64,000 bases of DNA from Comamonas flocculans (lineage in GTDB: Bacteria > Pseudomonadota > Gammaproteobacteria > Burkholderiales > Burkholderiaceae_C): assembly GCF_007954405.1 (NCBI RefSeq), contig NZ_CP042344.1, positions 2,480,001 through 2,544,000 on the forward strand, written 5' to 3'. The translations under genes and the position numbers were made by a program. Position 1 is the stretch's first letter. Every line of letters begins with the position of its first letter. Under the pieces are notes generated by a model. It saw nothing but the letters and a program-made list of their open reading frames with translations, made no database searches and had not been told where the DNA came from. This document shows positions 1 through 9,272 of the stretch, in pieces.

Positions 1-1366
<1,366 letters not shown>

Positions 1367-1375
1367 GAGGAGTAA

Positions 1376-1666
1376 TTACTTTTCGACGACGGCAAACAGG
1401 TCGTCTTCCTTCATCACGAGCAGCTCATCGCCGTCCACCTTGACGGTCTGACCGCTGTACTTGCCGAAGAGCACGCGGTCGCCCACCTTGACGTCCATCT
1501 TGATGCGGTCACCGTCCTCGTCGAGACGGCCCGGGCCCACGGCCAGCACTTCACCCTGGTCGGGCTTCTCGGCGGCGTTGTCGGGGATGACGATGCCCGA
1601 GGCCGTCTTGGTTTCGTTTTCGAGGCGCTTGACGACCACGCGGTCGTGCAGAGGACGAAGTTTCAT
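1376..1666 (-). CDS. groES: Co-chaperonin GroES (10 kDa chaperonin)
   Basis: Heptameric lid of the GroEL cage. The 96 residues are the normal length, starting [15 protein letters not shown] and containing the mobile-loop region ([16 protein letters not shown]) that docks on GroEL, followed by the GEVLAVGPG strand. It is first in the groES-groEL operon. Its start is preceded by a good AGGAG-type ribosome site (read on the minus strand just upstream of 1666) and by the CIRCE and sigma-32-like elements at 1751-1805, so both HrcA repression and heat-shock sigma activation are expected. Confidence 0.98.
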   Translation of the reverse strand: MKLRPLHDRVVVKRLENETKTASGIVIPDNAAEKPDQGEVLAVGPGRLDEDGDRIKMDVKVGDRVLFGKYSGQTVKVDGDELLVMKEDDLFAVVEK

Positions 1667-1750
1667 GACAACTCCTGAAATTCACTGGTTGAAGAGGGTT
1701 CGCAAAAGCGGCCCCTTGAGGGCCGCCGCGCGCGCTTGGGAAAGGTGTTG

Positions 1751-1777
1751 TTAGCACTCAAACCCAACGAGTGCTAA
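1751..1777 (-). promoter_or_regulatory. CIRCE operator (HrcA binding site) of groESL
   Basis: Perfect inverted repeat TTAGCACTC-N9-GAGTGCTAA, the canonical CIRCE element bound by the HrcA repressor. It lies about 85 bases upstream of groES and directly downstream of the sigma-32-like -10 box, where a bound repressor would block transcription initiation. Confidence 0.95.
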
Positions 1778-1778
1778 T

Positions 1779-1805
1779 CATAAGGGCGTTTGGCCCGATT
1801 TCAAG
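1779..1805 (-). promoter_or_regulatory. Sigma-32 (RpoH)-type promoter of groESL
   Basis: On the minus strand CTTGAAA (1805-1799) is followed after 12 bases by CCCTTATG (1786-1779), close to the heat-shock consensus CTTGAAA-N11-16-CCCCATnT. The -10 box sits two bases from CIRCE, so the start of transcription should fall inside the operator. Confidence 0.8.
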
Positions 1806-1852
1806 GCCCGTACGCAGGATTTCGGTCTTCTTCTTTGCGCGCCCCGGGGCGC

Positions 1853-2893
1853 TCAGAGCAGATGCAGGAATTTGTCCAGAATCTGGAAGTGGTCTTCGAA
1901 GAACCGCGCTTCCATGTCCGGCAGTTCGTGCAGCGCCACCCAGCGCGCCTGCGCCGCATCGTCGCCGCCCTGCACCGCCGGTGGCGTGGCGTCGTCCAAA
2001 TCGATATGGTGCACGTGGGTGATGGTGCGCCCGCGCTGGCTGCGGTCGGGGTGGTCGAACACCTGCACCGAGCGCAGGCTCTGCGCCAGACGTCCTTCAG
2101 TGAGTGCGCAACCGGTCTCTTCGCGCAGCTCGCGCAGGCAGGACTGCCACAGGGTGTCGTGTGGCTCCAGAAAGCCGCCGGGCAGCGCCCACAGACCCTG
2201 GCCCGGCGCCTGGGCGCGCTGTACCAGCAGCACCTGGTCGCGGCAGCGCAGCAGCGCGTCCACGGTGACGAAGACGGGCGGATAGGGCGCCGCCGCCCAG
2301 GCCTGGCGGTAGTCGCGCAGCATGCGCCACTCCGCCTGCAGGTGCTGGTAGGGGGCTTGCGAAGCCATGCGGCGCAGCAGCGCGAGCGTGGCGGGCGGCG
2401 CCTGGTCGGCAAAGGGCGCAAGGGCGCTCGCCAGATCGGCCTGTGCGGCACCCAGCCAGGCATCGCGCAATTGCGTGGAATCGATCGCGCCCATGCGCGG
2501 CAGACTGAGCAGCTGCCAGCCTGGGAAGGCGCGCAGGTATTCGCTGCTTGCGTCCTTGAAGTGGCCGACGAGCGCGACGCGCGCCTCGGGGCCCGCATGC
2601 TGCGCGACGGCGCGGCGCACCGCATCGGCCCAGCGCGGCTCGTCGTAGTAGTCGCGTACCGGGCAGGGGATGAGGCGCTCGCGCAGTGACGGCTCGACGC
2701 TCGCACGCAGCAGCTCTGCGCGTTCCTGCCAGGTGAAGGGATTGCGCGGCGTGCGCGCCTGAAAGGCCGACCCCAGCACTACGACGACCAGGCGCGCCTG
2801 CCGCGCCGCCTCCTGCAGCAGCGCAAGATGTCCCTTGTGCACCGGCTGGAAGCGGCCTATCAGTACGGCGATGTCAAAGCGATGGTGGTCCAT
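1853..2893 (-). CDS. nadM: Bifunctional NMN adenylyltransferase / Nudix hydrolase (NadM-type)
   Basis: Two-domain cytosolic NAD-metabolism protein of 346 aa. The N-terminal nucleotidyltransferase domain has GRFQPVHKGH (about residues 13-22), the ATP-binding signature that makes NAD from NMN and ATP. The C-terminal Nudix domain (about residues 205-346) carries GGFLEPHDTLWQSCLRELRE followed by ETG, where the first Glu of the Nudix box is replaced by Asp. A conserved ADP-ribose/NAD pyrophosphatase role is inferred from the family. I chose the ATG giving MDHHRFDIAVLIGRF; a TTG at 2944 would add 17 unconserved-looking residues. It lies downstream of metK on the same strand, separated by a strong palindrome. 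Confidence 0.9.
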   Translation of the reverse strand: MDHHRFDIAVLIGRFQPVHKGHLALLQEAARQARLVVVVLGSAFQARTPRNPFTWQERAELLRASVEPSLRERLIPCPVRDYYDEPRWADAVRRAVAQHAGPEARVALVGHFKDASSEYLRAFPGWQLLSLPRMGAIDSTQLRDAWLGAAQADLASALAPFADQAPPATLALLRRMASQAPYQHLQAEWRMLRDYRQAWAAAPYPPVFVTVDALLRCRDQVLLVQRAQAPGQGLWALPGGFLEPHDTLWQSCLRELREETGCALTEGRLAQSLRSVQVFDHPDRSQRGRTITHVHHIDLDDATPPAVQGGDDAAQARWVALHELPDMEARFFEDHFQILDKFLHLL

Positions 2894-2971
2894 GGCGTGG
2901 GTGGATTCGGCGCGTGGCCGCTGGTGCCGCGACGGCTCTTGCAAGCGCGCCGCTGCGCTTCTTCAGGCTCT

Positions 2972-3007
2972 ACAGGCCGCGCTGCTGCCCGCAGCAGCGC
3001 GGCCTGT
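2972..3007 (-). terminator. Perfect 16-bp palindrome between metK and nadM (terminator/attenuator-like)
   Basis: ACAGGCCGCGCTGCTG-CCCG-CAGCAGCGCGGCCTGT is a perfect inverted repeat with a 4-base loop and no T tract. The core CGCTGCTG-CCCG-CAGCAGCG recurs at 3056-3075 inside the last codons of metK. An RNA hairpin, a Rho-related pause or an mRNA 3' end stabiliser are all possible. Confidence 0.6.
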
Positions 3008-3046
3008 GGCGCAAGGCCGCTTGAAGTTGCTGCGCACCTTCAAGGT

Positions 3047-4228
3047 TTACAACCCCGCTGCTGCCCGCAGCAGCGCGGCCTTGTCCGTTCTCTCCCAGGT
3101 GAACTCGGGTTCGTCGCGGCCGAAGTGGCCGTAGGCGGCGGTCTTGGCGTAGATCGGGCGTTGCAGGTCGAGCATTTGCAGGATGCCCTTGGGCCGCAGG
3201 TCGAAGTGCTGCGCCACCAGCTCGGCAATCCGCGTGTCCGGGACCACGCCGGTGCCTTCGGTATAGACGGTGACGTTCATCGGCCGCGCCACGCCGATGG
3301 CGTAGGCCACCTGGATCTGGCACTGGCGCGCCAGGCCGGCGGCGACGATGTTCTTGGCCACGTAGCGGCAGGCGTAGGCGGCGCTGCGGTCCACCTTGGT
3401 CGGGTCCTTGCCGCTGAAGGCACCTCCGCCATGCGGGCAGGAGCCGCCGTAGGTGTCGACGATGATCTTGCGCCCGGTCAGGCCGCAGTCACCCTGGGGG
3501 CCGCCGGTGACGAAGCGTCCGGTGGGGTTGATCAGGTACTTGGTGTCCTTGAGCCATTCGGCGGGCAGCACCGGCTTGATGATCTGCTCGACCACGGCTT
3601 CGATGAAGCTGGCCTTCATCTTCGTCGGCGTCTCGGACTGGTCGGGGCTGTGCTGGGTGGAGAGCACCACGGTGTCGATGCTGTGCACCTTGCCGTCGAT
3701 GTAGCGCATCGTCACCTGGCTCTTGGCGTCGGGACGCAGGAAGGGCAGGGCGCCGCTCTTGCGCTGCTGCGCCTGGCGCTCGACCAGACGGTGGGCGTAA
3801 TAGCTGGGCGCCGGCATCAGCGTGTCGGTCTCGTCGCAGGCGTAGCCGAACATCAGGCCCTGGTCGCCGGCGCCGGTGTTCAGGTGGTCGTCGCTCGCCT
3901 GGTCCACGCCCTGCGCGATGTCGTTGCTCTGCTTGTCGTAGGCCACCAGCACCGCGCAGCCCTTGTAATCGATGCCGTAGTCGGTGTTGTCGTAGCCGAT
4001 GCGGCGGATGGTGTCGCGCGCCACCTGGATGTAGTCGACCTGGGCGTTGGTGGTGATCTCGCCGGCCAGCACCACCAGGCCGGTATTGGTCAGGGTTTCT
4101 GCAGCGACGCGCGAGCGGGGGTCCTGGGCAAGAACGGCGTCGAGGATGGCGTCGGAAATCTGGTCGGCCACCTTGTCGGGATGGCCTTCGGAGACGGATT
4201 CGGAAGTGAAGAGAAAGTCGCTCGCCAT
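3047..4228 (-). CDS. metK: S-adenosylmethionine synthetase (methionine adenosyltransferase)
   Basis: Makes S-adenosylmethionine from methionine and ATP in the cytosol. The 393 residues are typical. The ATP-binding [16 protein letters not shown] (about 15-30), the hexapeptide GAGDQG (about 120) and the P-loop-like [19 protein letters not shown] (about 267-285) are all present. The C-terminal codons ([11 protein letters not shown]) contain the same palindrome core found 60 bases downstream. The start is ATG with AGGAG about 9 bases upstream. It is divergent from the lpxL-type genes. The 5' leader holds two small hairpins (4252-4290) that could be regulatory. Confidence 0.98.
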   Translation of the reverse strand: MASDFLFTSESVSEGHPDKVADQISDAILDAVLAQDPRSRVAAETLTNTGLVVLAGEITTNAQVDYIQVARDTIRRIGYDNTDYGIDYKGCAVLVAYDKQSNDIAQGVDQASDDHLNTGAGDQGLMFGYACDETDTLMPAPSYYAHRLVERQAQQRKSGALPFLRPDAKSQVTMRYIDGKVHSIDTVVLSTQHSPDQSETPTKMKASFIEAVVEQIIKPVLPAEWLKDTKYLINPTGRFVTGGPQGDCGLTGRKIIVDTYGGSCPHGGGAFSGKDPTKVDRSAAYACRYVAKNIVAAGLARQCQIQVAYAIGVARPMNVTVYTEGTGVVPDTRIAELVAQHFDLRPKGILQMLDLQRPIYAKTAAYGHFGRDEPEFTWERTDKAALLRAAAGL

Positions 4229-4251
4229 TTGTGCATAAACTCCTGGTTTCT

Positions 4252-4290
4252 AAGCATTTGGGGCGTTGCCCAAGCCTCCTCAGGAGCTTT
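4252..4290 (-). promoter_or_regulatory. Structured 5' leader of metK (function unknown)
   Basis: Just upstream of metK, on the minus strand, CTCC-TGA-GGAG (4286-4276) is followed by TTGGGCAACGCCCCAA (4273-4258). Both are enclosed by a possible AAGC/GCTT stem, giving a small three-way junction. It does not match the SAH or SAM riboswitch consensus as I know them. The call rests on pairing potential only. Confidence 0.3.
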
Positions 4291-4370
4291 GCGGCGAACG
4301 CTTTAGCAGTCTTGTTTCACGTCGCCCTGCAAGTTGCTCGGTTAACTCGGCGACCGCGCCATTGTAGTGA

Positions 4371-5213
4371 ATGCCCCTGATCTTTCGCTTCTTGTCTCTG
4401 CTGCCGCTGTGGTTGCTGCATGGCCTGGGCGCGCTGCTGGGCTGGCTGGTGTTCGCGCTGTCGCCCACCTACCGGCGCCGCTTCATCGCGCATGCGCGGC
4501 TTGCAGGCTATTCGCTGCGCGCCGTCGGCTCTGCGGTGGGACACGCCGGGCGCATGGTGGCCGAGGCGCCGCGGCTGTGGCTGCGCGCGGCGCTGCCACC
4601 GTGCGAGGTGCGCGGCGCCGAATGCGTGGAGCAGGCCTGGGCCGCCGGGCGCGGGATCGTCTTTCTCACGCCGCACATCGGCTGCTTCGAGCTGTCCGTG
4701 CAGGAGGGTGCGCGCCGCTGGGCGCCCGGGCACGGGCCTTTCACCATCCTGTACCGGCCGGCGCGCCAGGCCTGGCTGGCCCGGATGCTGGCCCAGGCGC
4801 GCCAGCGCCCTGGCATCCGCGCCGTGCCCACCAATCTGCAGGGGGTGCGCCAGATGATCAAGGCCTTGCGGCGCGGCGGGGCTGTGGGCTTGCTGCCCGA
4901 CCAGGTGCCGCCCCGGGGCATGGGCGTGTGGGCGCCGTTTTTCGGGCGTGAGGCCTACACCATGACGCTGGCGGCGCGGCTGGTGCAGCAGACGGGGGCG
5001 GCCGTGATCCTGGCGCGCTGCGAGCGCCTGAGGCTGGGGCGCGGCTACGTGCTGCACCTGCAGGCGCTGGAGCAGGCGCTGGCCCCCGAAGTGGATGCGG
5101 CCGTGCGCCAGATCAATGCCGCGCTGGAAGCGCAGATCCGGCAATGCCCGCAGCAGTACCTGTGGGGCTATGGGCGCTACAAGCAGCCGCGCGAGCCGGA
5201 GGTGGCCGCTTGA
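4371..5213 (+). CDS. Lipid A biosynthesis lauroyl/myristoyl acyltransferase (LpxL/LpxM family), first copy
   Basis: Inner-membrane acyltransferase expected to add a secondary acyl chain to Kdo-lipid A from acyl-ACP. The 280 residues start with a hydrophobic membrane anchor (MPLIFRFLSLLPLWLLHG). They contain the catalytic HX4E motif (PHIGCFE, H102/E107) and a later LLPDQVP block that matches the family substrate-binding region. It overlaps the next acyltransferase by three bases (TGATG). Tandem acyltransferases divergent from metK are a common Burkholderiales arrangement. Which acyl chain or position each copy uses cannot be told from sequence. Confidence 0.92.
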   Translation: MPLIFRFLSLLPLWLLHGLGALLGWLVFALSPTYRRRFIAHARLAGYSLRAVGSAVGHAGRMVAEAPRLWLRAALPPCEVRGAECVEQAWAAGRGIVFLTPHIGCFELSVQEGARRWAPGHGPFTILYRPARQAWLARMLAQARQRPGIRAVPTNLQGVRQMIKALRRGGAVGLLPDQVPPRGMGVWAPFFGREAYTMTLAARLVQQTGAAVILARCERLRLGRGYVLHLQALEQALAPEVDAAVRQINAALEAQIRQCPQQYLWGYGRYKQPREPEVAA

Positions 5214-6082
5214 TGACGCGACTGGCCATCGCCGCGCTGAATCTGCTCGCGCGCCTGCCCCTGCCCTGGCTGCGCGCGCTGGGCACGGGCCTGGGGCGGG
5301 TGCTGTTCGTGCTGGCGCGCAGCCGGCGCGCGGTGGCGCTGCGCAACCTGCAGCTGTGCTTTCCCGAGCTGCCCGAGCCGCAGCGGCGCGCCTGGGCGCG
5401 GGCCTCGTTCGAGGCGTTCTGCCAGACCTTTCTGGACCGCGGCTGGCTGTGGAGCGGCTCCGAAGCGCTGCTGCGCGCGCGCGTCAAGCTCACCGGCGCG
5501 GTGGCGGAGCTCGACGACCCCTCGCCCATCATCGTGTTCGCTCCGCACTTCTATGGCATGGACGCGGGCGGGCTGGCACTGCCGCTGCGCACCCGGCGCG
5601 AGTTCACCTCGATCTATACCGCCAACTCCAATCCGGTGCTCGATGCCTGGCTCACCGAGGGGCGCCAGCGCTTTGGCGCCTCGCGCATGCTCAACCGCGC
5701 CGAAGGGGTCAAACCCATCATCAGCTGCCTGCGCAAGGGCGGTCTGCTGTATCTGCTGCCGGACATGGACCACGGCGCCGCCGGTTCGCTCTTCGTGCCT
5801 TTCTTTGCCGTGCCCGATGCGGCCACGCTGCCCTCGCTGTCGCGCTTTGCGCGCCTGGGGCGGGCCAAGGTGCTGGCGCTGTATACCCGCATCACGCCGC
5901 AGGGCTATGAGGCCCGTTTGACGCCCGCCTGGCAGGACTTTCCCACCGACGACGTGGCGGCGGACACCGCGCGCATGAATCGCGAGCTGGAGGCCGCGAT
6001 CCGCACCATGCCGGCGCAGTATTACTGGGTGCACCGCCGCTTCAAGACCCGTCCGCCGGGGCAGGAGTCGGTGTACCGCTGA
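5213..6082 (+). CDS. Lipid A biosynthesis acyltransferase (LpxL/LpxM family), second copy
   Basis: Second secondary-acyl transferase for lipid A, 289 aa. The N-terminal anchor is MTRLAIAALNLLARLPLPWL. The active site is the HX4D form (PHFYGMD, H112/D117), where the upstream paralog has Glu. It retains LLPDMDHG and the C-terminal YYWVHRRFKTRPPG, which matches the usual family ending. The ATG overlaps the upstream TGA, implying translational coupling. The pair probably produces the two secondary acylations of a hexa-acylated lipid A, which is inference. Confidence 0.93.
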   Translation: MTRLAIAALNLLARLPLPWLRALGTGLGRVLFVLARSRRAVALRNLQLCFPELPEPQRRAWARASFEAFCQTFLDRGWLWSGSEALLRARVKLTGAVAELDDPSPIIVFAPHFYGMDAGGLALPLRTRREFTSIYTANSNPVLDAWLTEGRQRFGASRMLNRAEGVKPIISCLRKGGLLYLLPDMDHGAAGSLFVPFFAVPDAATLPSLSRFARLGRAKVLALYTRITPQGYEARLTPAWQDFPTDDVAADTARMNRELEAAIRTMPAQYYWVHRRFKTRPPGQESVYR

Positions 6083-6140
6083 GGGCCGGCGCGCTCTCTA
6101 GAATCGGCCGCTTTCACCGAACCCGAAAGATTGCCCCGCC

Positions 6141-6725
6141 ATGTCCGAGACCCTGAGCCGCGAGCGCTCCCATGCGATGGTGCAGGTGGCGCTGTTTGCG
6201 GCGCTGACGGCGGTGCTGGGCCTGATCCCCAAGCTTGATCTGCCGTTTGGCGTGCCCATTACCCTGCAGTCGCTCGGGCCCATGCTGGCCGGTTGCTTTC
6301 TCGGGGCGCGGCGCGGCTTCCAGGCCATGGCGTTGTTCGAACTCGCCGTGGCGGCGGGCCTGCCGCTGCTGGCGGGCGGGCGTGGCGGGCTGGGGGCGTT
6401 TGCCGCGCCCACTTCCGGCTACCTCGTCGGCTTCATTCTGGCGGCGGCTGCCACGGGGCTGTTGATGGGCAGGTTGCCGCGCGCCACGCCGCTGCAAGCG
6501 GCCATCAGCGCCTTCGTGGCATCGGCCGTGGGGGGCGTGCTGCTCTTGCATGCCAGCGGCATTCTCGGGCTGATGCAGTTTGCCGCCATGCCGCTGCAAA
6601 AGGCCTTGCTGCTGGACCTGGCCTTCGTGCCGGGCGATCTGCTCAAGTGCGCGGTCTGCGCCCTCGTCGTGCACGCGGTGGCCAAGGCCATGCCGGATTG
6701 GCCGCTGGGCGGCCGCCGGCGCTAG
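6141..6725 (+). CDS. bioY: Biotin transporter BioY (S component), copy 1
   Basis: Integral membrane biotin-binding protein of 194 aa with about six hydrophobic segments. It has the family stretch KLDLPFGVPITLQSLGPMLAG near residues 34-54, followed by GAFAAPTSGYLVGF and a terminal FVPGDLLKCAVCALV helix. No ECF ATPase or T subunit (BioM/BioN) is adjacent, so it is a solitary BioY. Unlike the second bioY at 49977 it shows no BirA operator upstream. It sits 58 bases after the acyltransferases and could be read through from them or from a weak TAGAAT -10 near 6100. Confidence 0.92.
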   Translation: MSETLSRERSHAMVQVALFAALTAVLGLIPKLDLPFGVPITLQSLGPMLAGCFLGARRGFQAMALFELAVAAGLPLLAGGRGGLGAFAAPTSGYLVGFILAAAATGLLMGRLPRATPLQAAISAFVASAVGGVLLLHASGILGLMQFAAMPLQKALLLDLAFVPGDLLKCAVCALVVHAVAKAMPDWPLGGRRR

Positions 6726-6734
6726 CGCGCTGCT

Positions 6735-7460
6735 TCAGGCCTGTTCGGGCGGCGCCGGCGGCGCAGCCTCGGCGTCCGCCGCAGCGTTCGCCTCAGGGCG
6801 GGTCCATTGCCAGAGCAGCTGCGCCACCTCCTCCACCCCCTGTTTGCTCAGTGCGGAAAACAGCCGCACCTCGCCGCCGCCGGCCTGCAGCCGGGTGATG
6901 GACAGCGCCTTGGCCTGCTGCGCGCGGGTGAGCTTGTCGGCTTTGGTGAGCAGCACCAGAAACCTCAGCCCGGCCTGCACGCGCGGGCGCAGCGCGTCCA
7001 GCAGCGCCTCATCGAGCTCGGTCAGCCCCAGGCGCGGGTCGCACAGCAGCACGAAGGCACTGAGGCTTTCGCGCTGCACCAGGTAGTTGAGCATCACGCG
7101 CTGCCAGCGCAGCTTGTCCTCGCGCGAGACCGCTGCGTAGCCGTAGCCGGGCAGATCGGCGAGCACCGCATCCATCGCGCCCTGACGGCCGAGCGCAAAC
7201 AGGTTGATGTGCTGCGTGCGCCCGGGCTTCTTGGAGGCGAAGGCCAGCTGGCGCTGCTGCGCCAGGGTGTTGATGGCCGTGGACTTGCCGGCGTTGGAGC
7301 GGCCGACGAAGGCGATCTCGGGCACCTGCACCTCGGGCAACTGGTGCAGCTGGGCGGCGGTGGTGAAAAACCGGGCGGTGTGCATCCAGGCCATGGCGGC
7401 GCGGCCATCGATGCAGAGGGGCGCGGTGCTGGTGGTGTCGGCGGGGCTGGATGGCGGCAT
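6735..7460 (-). CDS. engB: Ribosome biogenesis GTPase EngB (YihA/YsxC)
   Basis: Essential TrmE-Era-type GTPase needed for 50S subunit assembly. The 241-aa frame has G1 GRSNAGKS (about residue 50), G3 DLPGYG, G4 TKAD and G5 FSALSK. The start MPPSSPADTTS gives an N-terminal leader of about 40 residues before the GTPase fold. The Ala/Pro/Glu-rich tail (about 20 aa) is a local extension. It is transcribed divergently from cytochrome c4, a layout common in betaproteobacteria. An open frame continues upstream antisense to cytochrome c4 but is not part of the gene. Confidence 0.95.
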   Translation of the reverse strand: MPPSSPADTTSTAPLCIDGRAAMAWMHTARFFTTAAQLHQLPEVQVPEIAFVGRSNAGKSTAINTLAQQRQLAFASKKPGRTQHINLFALGRQGAMDAVLADLPGYGYAAVSREDKLRWQRVMLNYLVQRESLSAFVLLCDPRLGLTELDEALLDALRPRVQAGLRFLVLLTKADKLTRAQQAKALSITRLQAGGGEVRLFSALSKQGVEEVAQLLWQWTRPEANAAADAEAAPPAPPEQA

Positions 7461-7535
7461 GGAAGGCGTCGGAGAGCAGTGGACGGCATTGTAGAATCCG
7501 AGGGTTTTTGCGCCTGTAACTTCAAGACCGTCCCT

Positions 7536-8156
7536 ATGAAGCTGATTGCCTCCCTGCTGATGTCTGCCGCGCTGGCGGTTTCCTCGGTCAGCGCCATCGC
7601 CGCTGATGGCCCGGCCAAGCCCGACCCGGCCCAGGGCGAGGCCAGTTACACGGCGGTGTGCGCTGCCTGCCACGGGGCCGACGGCAATTCCATGCTGCCC
7701 AACACGCCCTCGCTGGCGCAGCAGTTTCCCGAATACCTGGCCAAGCAGCTGCACGAATTCAAGTCCGGCAAGCGCGAGGATGCGGTGATGCAGGGCATGG
7801 CCGCCACGCTGGACGATGACGGCATTCGCAACGTTTCCGCCTGGCTCGGGGCGCAGAAGGCCAAGGACAGTGCCGCCAAGGATGCCGAACTCGCAGCAGT
7901 GGGTGAGCGCATCTACCGCGGCGGCGCGCAAGACCGCGGCGTGGCCGCCTGCGCCGGCTGCCACAGCCCCAATGGCGCGGGCATTCCGGCGCAATACCCG
8001 CGCCTGGCCGGCCAGCACCAGGACTACACCATCAAGCAGCTGGCGGAGTTCCGCGATGGCAAGCGCGCCAACAGCGCCACCATGCACGACGTGGCCAAGT
8101 ACCTGACCGATCGCGAAGTGCAGGCTCTGGCGGACTACATCGCCGGATTGCGCTGA
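7536..8156 (+). CDS. Periplasmic di-haem cytochrome c4
   Basis: Exported electron carrier with two c-type haem domains, typically feeding terminal oxidases. The 206-aa precursor has a Sec signal peptide (MKLIASLLMSAALAVSSVSAIAA). It has two CxxCH haem sites, CAACH (C42-H46) and CAGCH (about residue 138), each followed by a methionine-containing axial-ligand region. Two repeated domains end LDDDGIRNVSAWLGAQK and LTDREVQALADYIAGLR. A strong rho-independent terminator follows at 8202. The adjacent msrPQ operon also uses respiratory electrons, but a direct link is not shown. Confidence 0.93.
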   Translation: MKLIASLLMSAALAVSSVSAIAADGPAKPDPAQGEASYTAVCAACHGADGNSMLPNTPSLAQQFPEYLAKQLHEFKSGKREDAVMQGMAATLDDDGIRNVSAWLGAQKAKDSAAKDAELAAVGERIYRGGAQDRGVAACAGCHSPNGAGIPAQYPRLAGQHQDYTIKQLAEFRDGKRANSATMHDVAKYLTDREVQALADYIAGLR

Positions 8157-8201
8157 TTTGCGGCGGGCGCGGAACACCGCGCCGCCCGGGACACTCCAAT
8201 G

Positions 8202-8239
8202 CAGGCAGGCTGCCACCGGGCGCCTGCCTGTTTTTTTTT
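8202..8239 (+). terminator. Rho-independent terminator after cytochrome c4
   Basis: Nine-base-pair stem CAGGCAGGC / GCCTGCCTG with an 11-base loop, followed by a run of nine T. A second GC hairpin (GGGCGCGG/CCGCGCC) lies just upstream at about 8165-8186. Confidence 0.88.
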
Positions 8240-8279
8240 GCGTCCGCGCTGGCGCGGGCGCGTCCACCGGAGACCGGCC

Positions 8280-9272
8280 ATGTTGCTGCTGCCCCAGCCT
8301 ACCGAATCGACAGCCATCCGCCCCAGCGAGATCACGCCCGAGCCGCTTTACCTGCGCCGGCGCTCCTGGCTGCGCAAGGCAGGCAGAGCCGGCGCGGGGC
8401 TCGCGCTGGCACGGTGGCTACCCGCCGCGCAGGCGCGCCAGATGGCTGAGGCGGACCTGGCGCCGCTCAAGGGGGAGCCCTCGAAGGTCGACGCCGCAAT
8501 GACCATGGAGCCCCTCACGCGCTTCGAGGATGCCACCGGCTACAACAACTTCTATGAATTCGGCTCCGGCAAGACCGACCCGGCCGAGCATGCGCACCGG
8601 CTGCGCACCCGGCCCTGGACGGTCGAGGTGGGCGGCCTGGCGCACAAGCCGCAGACCTTCGACATTGATGCGCTGCTGCGGCTGGGTGCGATGCAAGAGC
8701 GCATCTACCGGCTGCGCTGCGTCGAAGGCTGGTCCATGGTGATTCCCTGGGTCGGCTATTCGCTGTCGGCCCTGCTCGCCCGGGTGCAACCGATGGGCAG
8801 TGCGCGCTACGTGCAGTTCGAAACCCTGGCCGACAAGGCCTCTATGCCGGGCGTGCGCAGCTCCATCCTGCAGTGGCCCTACGTGGAGGGCCTGCGCCTG
8901 GACGAGGCCATGCATCCGCTGACGCTGCTGGCCTTCGGCATGTACGGGCGTGTGCTGCCGCCGCAAAACGGCGCGCCGCTGCGCGTGGTGGTGCCGTGGA
9001 AATACGGCTTCAAGAGCGCCAAGAGCATCGTGCGCATCCGCCTGGTCGAGCAGCAGCCGCCCACCGCCTGGAACGTGGCGGCGCCGCAGGAATACGGCTT
9101 CTATTCCAACGTCAACCCCGAGGTGCCGCATCCGCGCTGGAGCCAGGCGAGCGAGCGGCGCATAGGCGAAGGGGGCCTGTTCGCCAAGCGGCGCCCGACG
9201 CTGCCCTTCAACGGCTATGCCAACCAGGTCGCAGAGCTCTACGCGGGCATGGATCTGAAGAAATATTACTGA
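8280..9272 (+). CDS. msrP: Protein-methionine-sulfoxide reductase catalytic subunit MsrP (YedY)
   Basis: Periplasmic molybdopterin enzyme that repairs methionine sulfoxide in envelope proteins using electrons from MsrQ. The 330-aa precursor has a twin-arginine signal ([15 protein letters not shown], about residues 27-41). The Mo-ligating cysteine is in [10 protein letters not shown], and the C-terminal family motifs [15 protein letters not shown] and [20 protein letters not shown] are present. It overlaps msrQ by one base (TGATG). Cofactor synthesis genes moeA, moaD and moaE are elsewhere in this window. Confidence 0.95.
   Translation: MLLLPQPTESTAIRPSEITPEPLYLRRRSWLRKAGRAGAGLALARWLPAAQARQMAEADLAPLKGEPSKVDAAMTMEPLTRFEDATGYNNFYEFGSGKTDPAEHAHRLRTRPWTVEVGGLAHKPQTFDIDALLRLGAMQERIYRLRCVEGWSMVIPWVGYSLSALLARVQPMGSARYVQFETLADKASMPGVRSSILQWPYVEGLRLDEAMHPLTLLAFGMYGRVLPPQNGAPLRVVVPWKYGFKSAKSIVRIRLVEQQPPTAWNVAAPQEYGFYSNVNPEVPHPRWSQASERRIGEGGLFAKRRPTLPFNGYANQVAELYAGMDLKKYY

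Noticed and set aside
4229..4370. Canonical SAM or SAH riboswitch before metK
   Set aside because: The hairpins there do not match the SAH consensus (GACGAGGAGCGCUGC with its P1 partner) or SAM-I/II cores; kept only as an unknown structured leader.
6083..6140. BirA operator before the first bioY
   Set aside because: No TTGTNAACC-type half-sites are present, unlike the second bioY.
7461..8267. Upstream extension of the engB frame antisense to cytochrome c4
   Set aside because: The conserved EngB start fits at 7460 and the extension overlaps a divergent gene with clear haem motifs.
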